Below, piece by piece: positions 23,934 through 33,342 of a stretch of 64,000 nucleotides of DNA. The stretch's first letter is position 1, and each line of letters begins with the position of its first letter. The translations under genes were made by a program, and so were the position numbers. The notes under the pieces were generated by a model. It searched no databases and was not told where the DNA came from. It was given only the letters and a program-made list of their open reading frames with translations. The DNA is taken from positions 1 through 64,000 of the forward strand of contig JAEYUW010000021.1 in assembly GCA_023432225.1 (NCBI GenBank). Reading direction: 5' to 3'. This stretch comes from Verrucomicrobiota bacterium. Its GTDB lineage: Bacteria > Verrucomicrobiota > Verrucomicrobiia > Opitutales > Opitutaceae.

Positions 23934-26339
23934 TCAGAATGCGAACGTGGCGGTAAGGCCAATTTCGCGTTCCGGAGCGACACGCACGCTGTTGTAGCCC
24001 GCCGGCCAGAGGCCAATCGTCTTCATCGGGTCCCAGCCCGTAACAACTTTGTGATCGAGCGCGTTTTTGGCCCAAATCGTCACGCTCCAGGTGCCGTCGG
24101 GTTTGCGCAGACCAGCGAACAAGTCGACCATGCCGTAGCCACCGACATCTGGGGGCGTGACATTGAGCATCTCGCGACTTCCCTTGTAGCGCACGAGTCC
24201 GCGCGTGAAGATTTCGAACGAGCGCACGCGGCGGGACCAGTCGATGCTAGTGCTCATTTCCAATCGCGGGGTCTCCCCGAGCGGTTTGCCGGCGAGATCC
24301 TTGTAGCTGACCTGCTCGCCCGGGGTATTGAAGATCGGCACACCGGAGGCATTCGTGGCGGAAGTCGGGGAGCGACCGCCAGTCCAGCGAGCGTCAACGT
24401 AAGTGGCATCGAGATTCAGGATAACACGCCGCGGCAGCGACAAAGCCATTCCGAATTCCACACCCTGTGTGCGCGCATCGCCGTTGAACGTGATGCCCAT
24501 CGTGTTGTCCGAAACACCGTCGAAGTTGAGGTCCGCAAACACGAAACCGGAGTGGGAGATGTAGTCCTTGAACTTTTGGTAGAAAACATCCGCGTTGAGC
24601 TGGAGTCGGTTGTCGAACCAGGTGGTCTTCACGCCCACTTCGACGCCGTTGGATGTCTCAGGCTTGTAGTGCAGGTATTTGTCGAGCTGTTCAGCGGCGG
24701 CGCGATAAGCCTCGCCACCCGGACGGTAGGAGCGACCGAACGTCGAGTAGACCAGCAGACCACGCCGGACCTGATAGGAAAGACTCGCAGAGCCAGTGGT
24801 GGGCGATTCATCACGCTTGCTGCGGGAATCGATGCCCAGCGCCGGCGCGGACTGATGGCTGGTGTTCTTGATTTGTTGATAACGCAGGCCCGCTTCGAAG
24901 CGAAGCTTGTCCGTGACTTGAAACGTCTGCGTCGTGAACAAGCCGCGATAGGACCCGTCGCCCGTAACGGACATATCCAGCGGGATGATCATATCCGGTG
25001 CGCGCGGAACCGGGCTGCTCGAAACATACGGGTTCAACCCGTCAAACCACAGCTTCACCGCCGCCTGTTTGATACCGACGTTTGATTTGCCGGTCTCGTA
25101 GTAGGCACCGTAGATGTAGTTCCACTTCTCGTGGTTGATCGATGAGAACCGCAGTTCGTAGGTATGGCTGTTGGTATCAATCTCGAGCTGCTGCGGATAG
25201 GTCCAACCGGGGATGATGTTCGCGTCGTTGTCGAACTCGACGTTCGTGCTGGTTTTTGCCGTCTGTCGGCCGAGGATGGCGGTGATCTCGCGCTTTCCGG
25301 AAAGGCGCCAAACCGCCGTGAGCGTGCTGGTTGCCGGACGATCGTAGTATTCCATCGGTCCCGGATTGACTGAGATTCGATCGAATGGGCTGACGTTTTT
25401 CGGCATCGACGTGCTGAAGATCGGCGAGCGCTCAACGATGCCGTAAGGATTGAGGCGCTGTCGGAGCTCCTGATGAACGAGGGTTAGGTCGAATTCCTTC
25501 GAGGGTTTCCACTCGAGCGTCGCGCGAGCGCTGCGGGTGTGGCTGGCGGTGTCGCGATTCGTGATGATGTTGTGGATACCGCCCGCCTCGTTGCCGTCGT
25601 AGAGCCCGGCGAGACGGAGCGCCAGCTTCCCCTTCACGATCGGCACGTTGATCGCGGCCTGGGTATTGTAGAGATTTTGGTTGGAAACGGTCTGCTGCAC
25701 CGAGGCGCCGTAGTCATCGAGATCCGGCTTGCGCGACGAGATCGTGATCGCGCCACCCGGCGACGAACGACCGCGCAATGTGCCTTGCGGGCCACGTAGC
25801 ACCTCAATCTGGCCGACATCATACATTGCCCGGAAGGCAGTCGAGGCGCTCACGGCCATTTCATTCCAGTAGACATCGACCGCCGCTGTCGTGCCGCTGT
25901 CGGGATTGAAGGTAACACCGCGCACGGTGGGGATGGGATTGCGCGGGTCTACGGTGTTAACGTTCAGGCCCGGAGAAACGTTCTGCACGTCCTGCACATT
26001 GAAGATTTTGAAATCCGCCACCTTTTGGCTGTCGATTGCCACGACCGCCATCGGGACTTCCTGCGCTGCCCGCGCGACCTTTTCGGCCGTGACCACGAAA
26101 GACGGCAACTCGATCGGTTTGGAATCATCCACTGGGATGTCGGCCGGCTTCGCGGCGGGGGCCGGATTCTCCTCGCTCGTCTGTGCGTATCCCAACGAAG
26201 CGGAAAATGAGAAAATCGCGCTCAACGCGATGGCACCAGTGAGGTGTCGTAAGGGTGTCAACGACGCGGGTGTAGCTTTCGCGCACGCGCCGAAAAGCAA
26301 ACGAGCGCAGCCCGTGGTGCGGCGGTAAACAGCATTCAT
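23934..26339 (-). CDS. TonB-dependent outer membrane receptor (probable rhamnoside uptake)
   Basis: 801 residues from ATG 26339. A signal sequence (IALSAIFSFSASLGYAQ) and a Pro/Ala linker come first. The plug domain follows (ELPSFVVTAEK, VPMAVVAIDSQKV, VLRGPQGTLRGRSSPGGAITI), then a long beta-barrel ending in the typical aromatic C-terminus (EIGLTATFAF). It should import a substrate across the outer membrane using TonB energy. It is the first gene of the minus-strand rhamnoside set and is divergent from the hybrid kinase gene. The substrate is inferred from the neighbours only. The start matches the usual distance from the signal peptide; the upstream 13 codons are not needed. Confidence 0.9.
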   Translation of the reverse strand: MNAVYRRTTGCARLLFGACAKATPASLTPLRHLTGAIALSAIFSFSASLGYAQTSEENPAPAAKPADIPVDDSKPIELPSFVVTAEKVARAAQEVPMAVVAIDSQKVADFKIFNVQDVQNVSPGLNVNTVDPRNPIPTVRGVTFNPDSGTTAAVDVYWNEMAVSASTAFRAMYDVGQIEVLRGPQGTLRGRSSPGGAITISSRKPDLDDYGASVQQTVSNQNLYNTQAAINVPIVKGKLALRLAGLYDGNEAGGIHNIITNRDTASHTRSARATLEWKPSKEFDLTLVHQELRQRLNPYGIVERSPIFSTSMPKNVSPFDRISVNPGPMEYYDRPATSTLTAVWRLSGKREITAILGRQTAKTSTNVEFDNDANIIPGWTYPQQLEIDTNSHTYELRFSSINHEKWNYIYGAYYETGKSNVGIKQAAVKLWFDGLNPYVSSSPVPRAPDMIIPLDMSVTGDGSYRGLFTTQTFQVTDKLRFEAGLRYQQIKNTSHQSAPALGIDSRSKRDESPTTGSASLSYQVRRGLLVYSTFGRSYRPGGEAYRAAAEQLDKYLHYKPETSNGVEVGVKTTWFDNRLQLNADVFYQKFKDYISHSGFVFADLNFDGVSDNTMGITFNGDARTQGVEFGMALSLPRRVILNLDATYVDARWTGGRSPTSATNASGVPIFNTPGEQVSYKDLAGKPLGETPRLEMSTSIDWSRRVRSFEIFTRGLVRYKGSREMLNVTPPDVGGYGMVDLFAGLRKPDGTWSVTIWAKNALDHKVVTGWDPMKTIGLWPAGYNSVRVAPEREIGLTATFAF

Positions 26340-26440
26340 AATTCTTGGGGTTTGAGGAGGTGGGGTTCGCGAACGCACGCGAGGGTTCGCGTGATCACGG
26401 ACCGGAGTTCAAGAGCCGCCGAACCCGAAGCCAACCGCCG

Positions 26441-26460
26441 CGATTAGTGGAAATCCACCG
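26441..26460 (-). promoter_or_regulatory. CGATTAG-N7-CCACCG motif in the receptor/kinase divergent promoter
   Basis: Lies 102 bp from the receptor start and 83 bp from the kinase start, within the 203-bp divergent region. It has the same half-sites and spacing as 18275-18294 and 31192-31211. The rest of the region shows no clear sigma-70 promoter. Confidence 0.55.
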
Positions 26461-26542
26461 GTCAGGCTTTCCCAGTGAGGAGGATTCTGGTCGCCCCCGC
26501 AACTCACGCGCTTAACGTTCCTGCCACCCCGAATCGGCTCGA

Positions 26543-29500
26543 ATGCTGCGCACGCGCCCCTCCCCTTTCTCTCGCCTGCACCGATTAGCACTGATCGTCC
26601 TGTCTCTCGTCGGGCTCATCGTTGCGCGCGGCTGGGCATCAAACGAGATTTACGACGGATGGGCCCAAGCTGCACGCGGCCTGCCATTGTTCTCTGCGTT
26701 TGAAGTGCCACCCACGCGGCACAATGGCGAGGTCTGGGCCTTCACCGCGGGCGACGACGGACAGCTTTGGATCGGCTCCGACGAGCTCTCTCTTTTCGAT
26801 GGCAAGACTCGCGAGCGGATTGAGCTCCCCTCGGGCACATATGCGGTGCGCGCCCTCGCTCGTGACGCGACGGGACGCCTGTGGCTCGGATCGATCGACG
26901 AAATTGGCTACCTCGATCGGACTGCAACCGGCGTCTGGCGGTATGTCTCGATGCGCGAGCAGTTGCGCAGCGCCGGCATCGATCAGCTACGAGATGTGTG
27001 GTTTGCCGCAGACACGGCGCGAGGAATGGTTTTCGTGACCGAGCAACGCGTGTTGCGCTGGAACGGAAGCGGGTTTGAACACTGGGAAATGCCGTCCGCA
27101 ACGCGCTTGTTCGCAAATCGCGACGGCGCGACTCTATGGATTTTCCAGAGCGGAAAAGGGATCTTTCGTATGGAGGCGGATGGACCGCGTTTGACGATCG
27201 CCGCTTCAGCTCTGCCCAGTGCTTTCATCTTTTGGACCTTTGCGGCAAGTCACGGCGATGCGTCAGAGGTCTCTCCGGAAGTTGTTGGCTCCGCAGACGG
27301 CGTGTTTCGTCGCGAGGGCAACGGCTGGACCAAGCTCCCGCGGCTTTCCGCCAAGCTCGCGGAAAAAATCCCCTGGCACGCCGTCCGTCTGGACGCGCGC
27401 ACCGTTGCCATTGGCAGTTATCTGGGCGGAGTAACAATCGCATCGCTGAACGATCAGGTGTTCGCTCACCTAGATCGTTCCACGGGTTTGCCGCACGATT
27501 CGGTTACTGGGCTGTGGTTCGACGGGGCGAGCCGATTGTGGGCGGGTTTTCCCGGCGGGACGGCGCGAATCGAGGCGCGCGGATTGGCGTCGGCTTTCAC
27601 TCCGCAGAATGGCCTCAGTGAACCTGCACTGAAAGTGCTATCACATCGCGGCGAAACGAACGTGCTCACCCGCCGAATGCTGATGCGCCTAGCCAACCGC
27701 AGCGAGAGCACAACGGCCGGCGTTTTCCACCTTACGCACCTCCAGACACCCCTCTCTGACGCCATCAGCGCCGGCGACTCACTCTTGTTCAGTGGCTATG
27801 GTGGAGGCGTCTGGAAGTTCACGCAAAGCGACCTGCGGGAGATCGCAGCACTTCCGGGCTACATCTTTTCATTGATGGTTCCTCGACAAACCGAGGAGCT
27901 CCTTCTCTTGCGCGACACGCGAATCGAGACGCTCAGCATCAATACTCCCACTGATTCCACACCTCGCACCGTAGCTGACCTGAACAGCTATCCAATCAAC
28001 TTCGCTCAGGATGGACGCGGCGACGTGTGGGTCTCGACTGTAACCAACGGCATCTTCCAGTTCCGGCGCGATCCTGCGTCAACCACCACCTCTTGGAAAC
28101 AAGCCGGACACTTTCGCCGCGGTGCTGGCGTGCCCAACGACGCCGAACGCCCACATATCGCAATCGCGGGGAGACGAGTCTTCGCGCTCACTGAAAGAAC
28201 GATTCTGCACTATGAGGAAAATACGGATACATTTGTCGAGACGCCCGAACTAAGGCAGTTCATCGCACTAGCTGCCGTCGCCACTGATGATCCAGCGACC
28301 GCGTATTGGCTGGTGCGGGCAGCCGCGTCCGATGGGACACTACCGCCGGTGCTGCTGCGAGTTCGGGCAGATGACCGCAACGGATCGGTGACCTGGACGC
28401 CGTTCGAGATCGCCGAAATAGCGACGGCCGGACGTATCAACGCGGTGAGCTTCACGCCAGACGACGGCGGCACGTTGTGGTTATCGGGCAGTCGGACGCT
28501 ACTCCGTGTGTCCCTATCACAGCTTGTCGAAACACCACCGCCGCCGCCCGTCACGCTAGGCCGCTTTGACCGCAATGACAGGCCGGTCGCACTGCCCGCC
28601 ACCGCACGGCCAATTGCGTTTGAAGCGGACACGACCGTGTTGCGCGTGACTCTGGCCGGCGCACGGCGCGCATCCGGAGATAACCTCCTCGTCCAATCTT
28701 CGCTCAGCGGCTTGTCCGAACAATGGCTAAAGCCTCAAATCGATCCGGTGTTCACCTTCACGGGACTACGGCCCGGCAACTATACGTTCCGTGCCCGTGC
28801 GATTGATCAGTTTGGACGCACCGGGCCGGCACTCGCCGTGACGTTCAGCATCGCTGCTCCGTGGTATCAGCGAGGCCCTGCGATGGCAGGATACGTCGCG
28901 CTCGCCGCGCTAGTGATTTTCGGCGGTGTGCGGTGGCGTTTGCGCCAGCTTCGCCGCCAGAATGATCGGCTGAATGCGATCGTGGACGAGCGCACGCGTG
29001 AACTGGCTCGCGCCAATCTCGTGAAGAACGAATTTCTAGAGAACATCAGTCACGAGATCCGCAATCCCCTGAATGGCATCGCCAATCTCGTCGATCTGCT
29101 CCGGGACGCGCCACTGCCGGCGGAAGAACGCCGCCTAGCCCTGTCGCTCCGCCGATCGACCGAACATCTGAAGCGAGTGTTTGAAGATGTGCTCGGCTAC
29201 ACGCGCCTCGAATACGGACACCTTCATGTTGATCTGGCCCCGTTTTCACTCGTGGAATTGCTCGAGGACGTGCTGGCGCTGCACCGCGTTGATGCACGCG
29301 AGAAAAAGACCGACCTCTCACTTCACGTGCCAGCCTCGTTTGTAGACGGCTTCCGCGGTGACTCGGAAAAAATCCGCACGATCGTTTCGAACTATGTCAG
29401 CAACGCCTTGAAATACGCACCCGGCGCCCCAGTGAGAGTCGAAGTGATTAGCACAACACTCGACACCTCTGACCGCGTGGGCGTGCGGATAGCTGTTGTC

Positions 29501-30547
29501 GATAGCGGTCCGGGGCTATCGGCCTCGGAACAGGCTCAACTTTTCGAGAAATTCTCCCGTGGCGCTCGTGCCAAGGCCAGCGGCATCTCCGGCACCGGTC
29601 TAGGACTCGCCATCTGTCGCGGCCTCGCGGAACTGATGGACGGCCAAGCCGGTGTGACCAGTGCACCGGGTCAAGGTGCGACATTCTGGATAGATCTCCC
29701 GTTGGAGCGGGCCACGTTTCGAACAAAGATTGCGCCGGACACCGGCGCGGTCGGCCTCGAAGGCACGCGTGCATTGATCGTCGACGACCAGGAATACAAT
29801 CAAACCGTGCTGCGCGGGATGGTGCGAAAGCTCGGCCTCGACGCGGATGTCGCTTCGTGCGCTGAGGAGGTTTGGCCGCTGGTCGAGCGCCACGCTTACT
29901 CCACGATATTTCTCGATTGGGAACTGCCTAGAATGAATGGCGGCGAGATTGCCCGCAAGCTCCGCAGTTTCCCTGCTACCCGCGGAGCCGTTGTTATCGC
30001 TACCACAGCGCACGACAAAGACGACATACGACAGCAATGCCTCGAAGCCCAAATGGACGGCTTCGCGGTGAAGCCGCTCGACCCCGAGAAGCTACGCTCC
30101 GTGTTGGCGGCAGCGAAACTGCGTTCGACACGAAGCGCGATTCTTTCGACGCCCGCCGAACTCGCACGCGCATCGGTCTCAGACACGCCGCACGGCACTG
30201 AACTGAACTTTGAGGCGTTCCGTTATTTCAGTGATGGCGATCCGGCGCACGCCGCTGAAGCAAGCACACGGTATGTAAGCGCCCTGGATGGCGAACTCAC
30301 CGCGTTACGCAACGCGGCTGAGCGTGGTGATCGTGAAGCGGTGGCGCGCGCCGCGCATCGCGTTCGCTCGCACGCCAGCATCGTCAACGCTGTGGTCCTA
30401 ACTGCCGCCGCTCAACGGGTGGTAACCACCGCACGCGATCCCTCATCGAACTCTTGGAATGAACTCATCGCGCCGGTTTTCGCTGCGGCCGACGCGCTTC
30501 GCACCGCGATCATTTCTCGGTCTGACCACCCGACCGAAGACGTGTGA
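26543..30547 (+). CDS. hybrid two-component sensor histidine kinase with propeller sensor
   Basis: 1334 residues. Domains in order are: N-terminal signal/membrane segment (about 9-29); periplasmic beta-propeller repeats of the two-component regulator type (about 45-660, e.g. DDGQLWIGSDELS and DATGRLWLGS); a Y_Y_Y domain (about 715-770); a transmembrane helix (about 780-797); HisKA with phospho-His837 (ISHEIRNP); HATPase (N box near 950, GTGLGLAI near 1018); a receiver with Asp1125 (FLDWELP); and an HPt domain with His1272 (AAHRVRSHAS). Unlike classical HTCS proteins of Bacteroides, it has no AraC-type DNA-binding domain, so output must pass to a separate regulator. The convergent response regulator at 30510 overlaps it by 38 bp. 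Confidence 0.93.
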   Translation: MLRTRPSPFSRLHRLALIVLSLVGLIVARGWASNEIYDGWAQAARGLPLFSAFEVPPTRHNGEVWAFTAGDDGQLWIGSDELSLFDGKTRERIELPSGTYAVRALARDATGRLWLGSIDEIGYLDRTATGVWRYVSMREQLRSAGIDQLRDVWFAADTARGMVFVTEQRVLRWNGSGFEHWEMPSATRLFANRDGATLWIFQSGKGIFRMEADGPRLTIAASALPSAFIFWTFAASHGDASEVSPEVVGSADGVFRREGNGWTKLPRLSAKLAEKIPWHAVRLDARTVAIGSYLGGVTIASLNDQVFAHLDRSTGLPHDSVTGLWFDGASRLWAGFPGGTARIEARGLASAFTPQNGLSEPALKVLSHRGETNVLTRRMLMRLANRSESTTAGVFHLTHLQTPLSDAISAGDSLLFSGYGGGVWKFTQSDLREIAALPGYIFSLMVPRQTEELLLLRDTRIETLSINTPTDSTPRTVADLNSYPINFAQDGRGDVWVSTVTNGIFQFRRDPASTTTSWKQAGHFRRGAGVPNDAERPHIAIAGRRVFALTERTILHYEENTDTFVETPELRQFIALAAVATDDPATAYWLVRAAASDGTLPPVLLRVRADDRNGSVTWTPFEIAEIATAGRINAVSFTPDDGGTLWLSGSRTLLRVSLSQLVETPPPPPVTLGRFDRNDRPVALPATARPIAFEADTTVLRVTLAGARRASGDNLLVQSSLSGLSEQWLKPQIDPVFTFTGLRPGNYTFRARAIDQFGRTGPALAVTFSIAAPWYQRGPAMAGYVALAALVIFGGVRWRLRQLRRQNDRLNAIVDERTRELARANLVKNEFLENISHEIRNPLNGIANLVDLLRDAPLPAEERRLALSLRRSTEHLKRVFEDVLGYTRLEYGHLHVDLAPFSLVELLEDVLALHRVDAREKKTDLSLHVPASFVDGFRGDSEKIRTIVSNYVSNALKYAPGAPVRVEVISTTLDTSDRVGVRIAVVDSGPGLSASEQAQLFEKFSRGARAKASGISGTGLGLAICRGLAELMDGQAGVTSAPGQGATFWIDLPLERATFRTKIAPDTGAVGLEGTRALIVDDQEYNQTVLRGMVRKLGLDADVASCAEEVWPLVERHAYSTIFLDWELPRMNGGEIARKLRSFPATRGAVVIATTAHDKDDIRQQCLEAQMDGFAVKPLDPEKLRSVLAAAKLRSTRSAILSTPAELARASVSDTPHGTELNFEAFRYFSDGDPAHAAEASTRYVSALDGELTALRNAAERGDREAVARAAHRVRSHASIVNAVVLTAAAQRVVTTARDPSSNSWNELIAPVFAAADALRTAIISRSDHPTEDV

Positions 30548-31163
30548 ACCCTTTTTCCGTCGCATAGCGGATCAAGTGGGAGGAGCTATGCAGCCCGAGC
30601 TTGCTCATGATGCTGCAACGATGGTTCTGAATGGTGTTTGGACTCAGTCCCATTTGCTTCGCAATCTCGCTGTTGGTGTAGCCGCGACCGACCAGCACGA
30701 GCACTTCCTGCTCACGATCGGACAAAAGCTTGTTGAAGGCAGCGGGCTCGTCGCGGAGACGTTGCCAGACTTCCCGCACCACAGGCGAAAAGTAGCGCCG
30801 TCCTTCCAACACCGTCGCCACCGCCTCGCGGAGGATTTTGGCTGGCTGCGCATTTTTATCCACGAATCCTTCAATCTGCGACTGCAACACGCGATGCACG
30901 GTGACCTCGTCAGTGTGCGACGAGAGGGCGATGATCTTCGCACGTGGCGCCACTCTCCGCAGCTCCGCGAGAAGGTCCAATCCGTCGCGATCAGGAAGCT
31001 CGAGATCGAGAAAGACGATATCCGGACCGACTTCTTTGCAGCGCGCAATGCCCGTCGCCGCATTCGCAGCTCCGTCAACCTGGGCGGGAGTGAATACCGC
31101 TTCACAAGCGCCTACGAGCAGGTCACGAACCATCGTCTGGTCCTCGATGATGACGATCTTCAT
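30510..31163 (-). CDS. NarL/LuxR-type response regulator
   Basis: 217 residues from ATG 31163. The receiver domain has the acidic pair Glu7-Asp8, phosphoacceptor Asp53 (IVFLDLELPDRDG) and the Lys of DKNAQP. The LuxR-type helix-turn-helix (LSDREQEVLVLVGRGYTNSEIAKQMGLSPNTIQNHRCSIMSKLG) occupies about 143-190. It is the natural recipient of phosphate from the HPt of the facing kinase, whose 3' end overlaps its own. The frame is open 41 codons upstream without a credible start. A motif shared with two promoters of the rhamnoside locus lies 29 bp before the start, suggesting autoregulation. Confidence 0.92.
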   Translation of the reverse strand: MKIVIIEDQTMVRDLLVGACEAVFTPAQVDGAANAATGIARCKEVGPDIVFLDLELPDRDGLDLLAELRRVAPRAKIIALSSHTDEVTVHRVLQSQIEGFVDKNAQPAKILREAVATVLEGRRYFSPVVREVWQRLRDEPAAFNKLLSDREQEVLVLVGRGYTNSEIAKQMGLSPNTIQNHRCSIMSKLGLHSSSHLIRYATEKGFTRLRSGGQTEK

Positions 31164-31191
31164 CCAAGACGCATCTGGACGAACTTTCGGC

Positions 31192-31211
31192 CGATTAGCA
31201 ACACGCCACCG
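31192..31211 (-). promoter_or_regulatory. CGATTAG-N7-CCACCG motif upstream of the response regulator
   Basis: Third copy, 29 bp before the start codon. It shares the longer run CTAATCGGCCG (minus strand) with the copy at 18275-18294. Confidence 0.5.
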
Positions 31212-31308
31212 ACACGCACGGGCGACGCAGTAAGCCGAATCCTGAGCGCGCCAAAGCACGTAACAATCTTCACACAGAAACGACATCAGGAAGCATCAAT
31301 TCCTGCGT

Positions 31309-31346
31309 CGCGAATCCCGCCTTTATGGGAAAGGAGGGATGCGCAC
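31309..31346 (-). repeat. palindromic element, copy 2
   Basis: Minus strand GTGCGCATCCCTCCTTTCC, gap, GGCGGGATTCGCG, closely matching 14642-14680. It lies just downstream of the minus-strand gene 31389-31976 and upstream of the response regulator, in the position of a terminator. Confidence 0.5.
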
Positions 31347-31388
31347 CTTCAACGCTCTGAACAGAGACTCAATCTGGTGCCGTCTCGC

Positions 31389-31976
31389 TCAAGCTGTGGA
31401 AGGGCTCGAAAGCTCTCCATCGAGGTTTAGCGCTTCCGTTGTCAGAAACTCCACCCATTCCTCAATTTTAGAGCCAAGGGTAAGGGGATCCACGCAGATA
31501 TCAGTTGGACGCAAAGTGTGCACTCCAGTCATGAACGCATCGCTCAAGACGAGCATGGAATCGTAGCGCAATTCAATCGAATAGGCCGGAAGAAACAGGA
31601 TGCTGGGGAATTCGTTTTTCTTCACCAAATCGACGAACTCGGACGGATAATCCGTCGAACCATCATCCTTCGTAAGCGAATAGATTGGAGCGAAAAGATG
31701 CCTCTCCGGCTTCGACTTGCCAGCAGCTCTATCCGCTACGCGCCTGGCCTCGTCTCGCCAATTTGGGCAGCGGTGGTGGATCAAGACTGCCGGACGCATT
31801 TTCGCTTTAACAATGGTAAGCTCATCGGAGAGATCTAAACCGAGTTCAGGTATCGGCATCTTCTGCTTAATGTTCGCACGATCTTGGGCCGAAATGGAGC
31901 CGAACTCGTCCGGCATCAGTTTCATCGTTCGAAGCTGAACATGACTCAGGTCAGTCCCAGCTTTCAAATGCGGCAA
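31389..31976 (-). CDS. hypothetical protein, possibly PemK/MazF-like fold
   Basis: 195 residues, no signal peptide. I do not recognise a family firmly. The middle has a pattern (IVKAKMRPAVLIHHRCPNW ... FLPAYSIELRYDSMLVLSDAFM) that recalls the SH3-like barrel of PemK/MazF-type proteins, where a beta strand ending in Arg-Pro is followed by hydrophobic strands. That is a weak visual match and no antitoxin gene is adjacent. Base composition is less GC rich than the flanking genes, which suggests acquisition. ATG 31976 is the first start; ATG at codon 40 (MPIPELGLDL) is possible. Confidence 0.5.
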   Translation of the reverse strand: MPHLKAGTDLSHVQLRTMKLMPDEFGSISAQDRANIKQKMPIPELGLDLSDELTIVKAKMRPAVLIHHRCPNWRDEARRVADRAAGKSKPERHLFAPIYSLTKDDGSTDYPSEFVDLVKKNEFPSILFLPAYSIELRYDSMLVLSDAFMTGVHTLRPTDICVDPLTLGSKIEEWVEFLTTEALNLDGELSSPSTA

Positions 31977-32411
31977 TCGAAGTGCGATCGTGGAACCTGA
32001 AACGCACGGAGCAGTAGTGCGCTGCGCCAGCAGGTTCTCGCAATGACCACATCAATTCGCAAAACGCACACGATTAATCTGTAAGCGGATTCGGTTTGCC
32101 GAGGACAGCCGGTTCAGGGGCAGGAGGTCCGGTGATCGCTCTCGAGTCATTCGAGCAACTGGGTGCCGTATCTTGTAAGAACGAAGAAGAAACCGAGATC
32201 ACGAACAGCGACTGGCTTCTTTTGGGGACCAATATGTTGGGTTGGTGCGCGACCGGACCGGTAGCATGCTGTAATGATGCGGCGGCGTTTTGTGAGACTG
32301 ATGAACCTACTTGGCCTGTCTGGCATGATTGCGATGCCTGCGTATGTCGAGTCGGGGCAAATTCGACTCACCGCACACATCGGCGAAAACCTCGTCCGCA
32401 AACACCCAACC
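31977..32411. promoter_or_regulatory. 435-bp intergenic region before the HEAT-like gene
   Basis: No gene is supported. It holds two small inverted repeats: ACCGG-A-CCGGT near 32254 and GAGTCG/CGACTC near 32350. These may be operator or terminator sequences for the plus-strand set that starts at 32412. An ATG at 32274 is in frame with that gene, but the intervening codons look non-coding. Confidence 0.3.
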
Positions 32412-33278
32412 ATGGACGCCGTTACGAATCGCCATGCAGACCTTCACGCCGCCGCACTCGCGACGCTCCAGGAGGTTTTGCGCCAGCAGAAATCGTGGAT
32501 TCAGGTCCACGCCGCCGAAGCCCTCCTGGCGCAAGGCGAACACGCGTCGGTGCGCGCCCGATTTGAGAACCTCAACACCGTCGGCGACGCCGCGGGCTAT
32601 CGCATCGGTGTCTGGCGGGGGCTCGTCCATGCCTCCAGTTCCCCAAGCGAACAGGCGGCGTGGACCCAGCGCATCGAGCAGATCGCCCAAGACCCGACCG
32701 CGCCTGACCGCAAGCAGGCGATCGAAAGCCTCGGCAAACTTGCGCAGCCCGTCTCGGCCGCATGCCTCGCGGCGCTGCAAACCTACATCCGCGAACGAGC
32801 CCCGGAGGAAACCGTGCTCGCGTGGTGGACCCTCCATCATTGCGGCGATCCCAAGGCGATGGTCGCGCTGCGGGAATCCCTGCGGAGCCCGATCCCTCTC
32901 GCTCGCCAGCGAGCCGCCTACGTCCTCCGGTGGATTAGCCAGACAGATCCGGCCACCGCCGCCGCCCTCTCCCAAGCCGCGGCCGACGAACCGAAAGGCA
33001 CGTTGCCGCGGACCTTCATCATCAGCGCCGCGCTGGCCATAGCCACATCCGCCCCCGAGCGCGAGGAGTGGCGACAGGAGCTGGAAAGCAACCTGTTCCA
33101 CGGCACCTCCACGGCTGCTCGCTTCGAAGCGGCGCAAAGCCTGGCCGGAGTCATGACTGACGCCGACGCCTCCCGCGTGCGCGCCCTCCTCGACGATCCC
33201 GACGCCGACGTCCGCGTCGCCGGAGCGGGCCTGATCCTGTCCATTCTCTCGGTCACTCCTCAGCCCGCCTCCCCTTAA
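32412..33278 (+). CDS. HEAT-repeat-like alpha-solenoid protein
   Basis: 288 residues from ATG 32412, with alternative in-frame starts back to 32274. The protein is built of short helix pairs with the spacing of HEAT/PBS-lyase repeats (DPKAMVALRESLRSPIPLARQRAAYVLRWI, TAARFEAAQSLAGVMTDADASRVRALLDDPDADVRVAGAGLIL). Such scaffolds bind proteins or cover an active site; no catalytic motif is seen and no signal peptide is clear. It is followed 65 bp later by the PIG-L gene in the same direction and may be part of that operon. Confidence 0.7.
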   Translation: MDAVTNRHADLHAAALATLQEVLRQQKSWIQVHAAEALLAQGEHASVRARFENLNTVGDAAGYRIGVWRGLVHASSSPSEQAAWTQRIEQIAQDPTAPDRKQAIESLGKLAQPVSAACLAALQTYIRERAPEETVLAWWTLHHCGDPKAMVALRESLRSPIPLARQRAAYVLRWISQTDPATAAALSQAAADEPKGTLPRTFIISAALAIATSAPEREEWRQELESNLFHGTSTAARFEAAQSLAGVMTDADASRVRALLDDPDADVRVAGAGLILSILSVTPQPASP

Positions 33279-33342
33279 CGCCCAACCGCACAACCCCACC
33301 GAATCCGCCTCCGCCGATCCGCGGCGCCTTCTCCCCTTCGCC

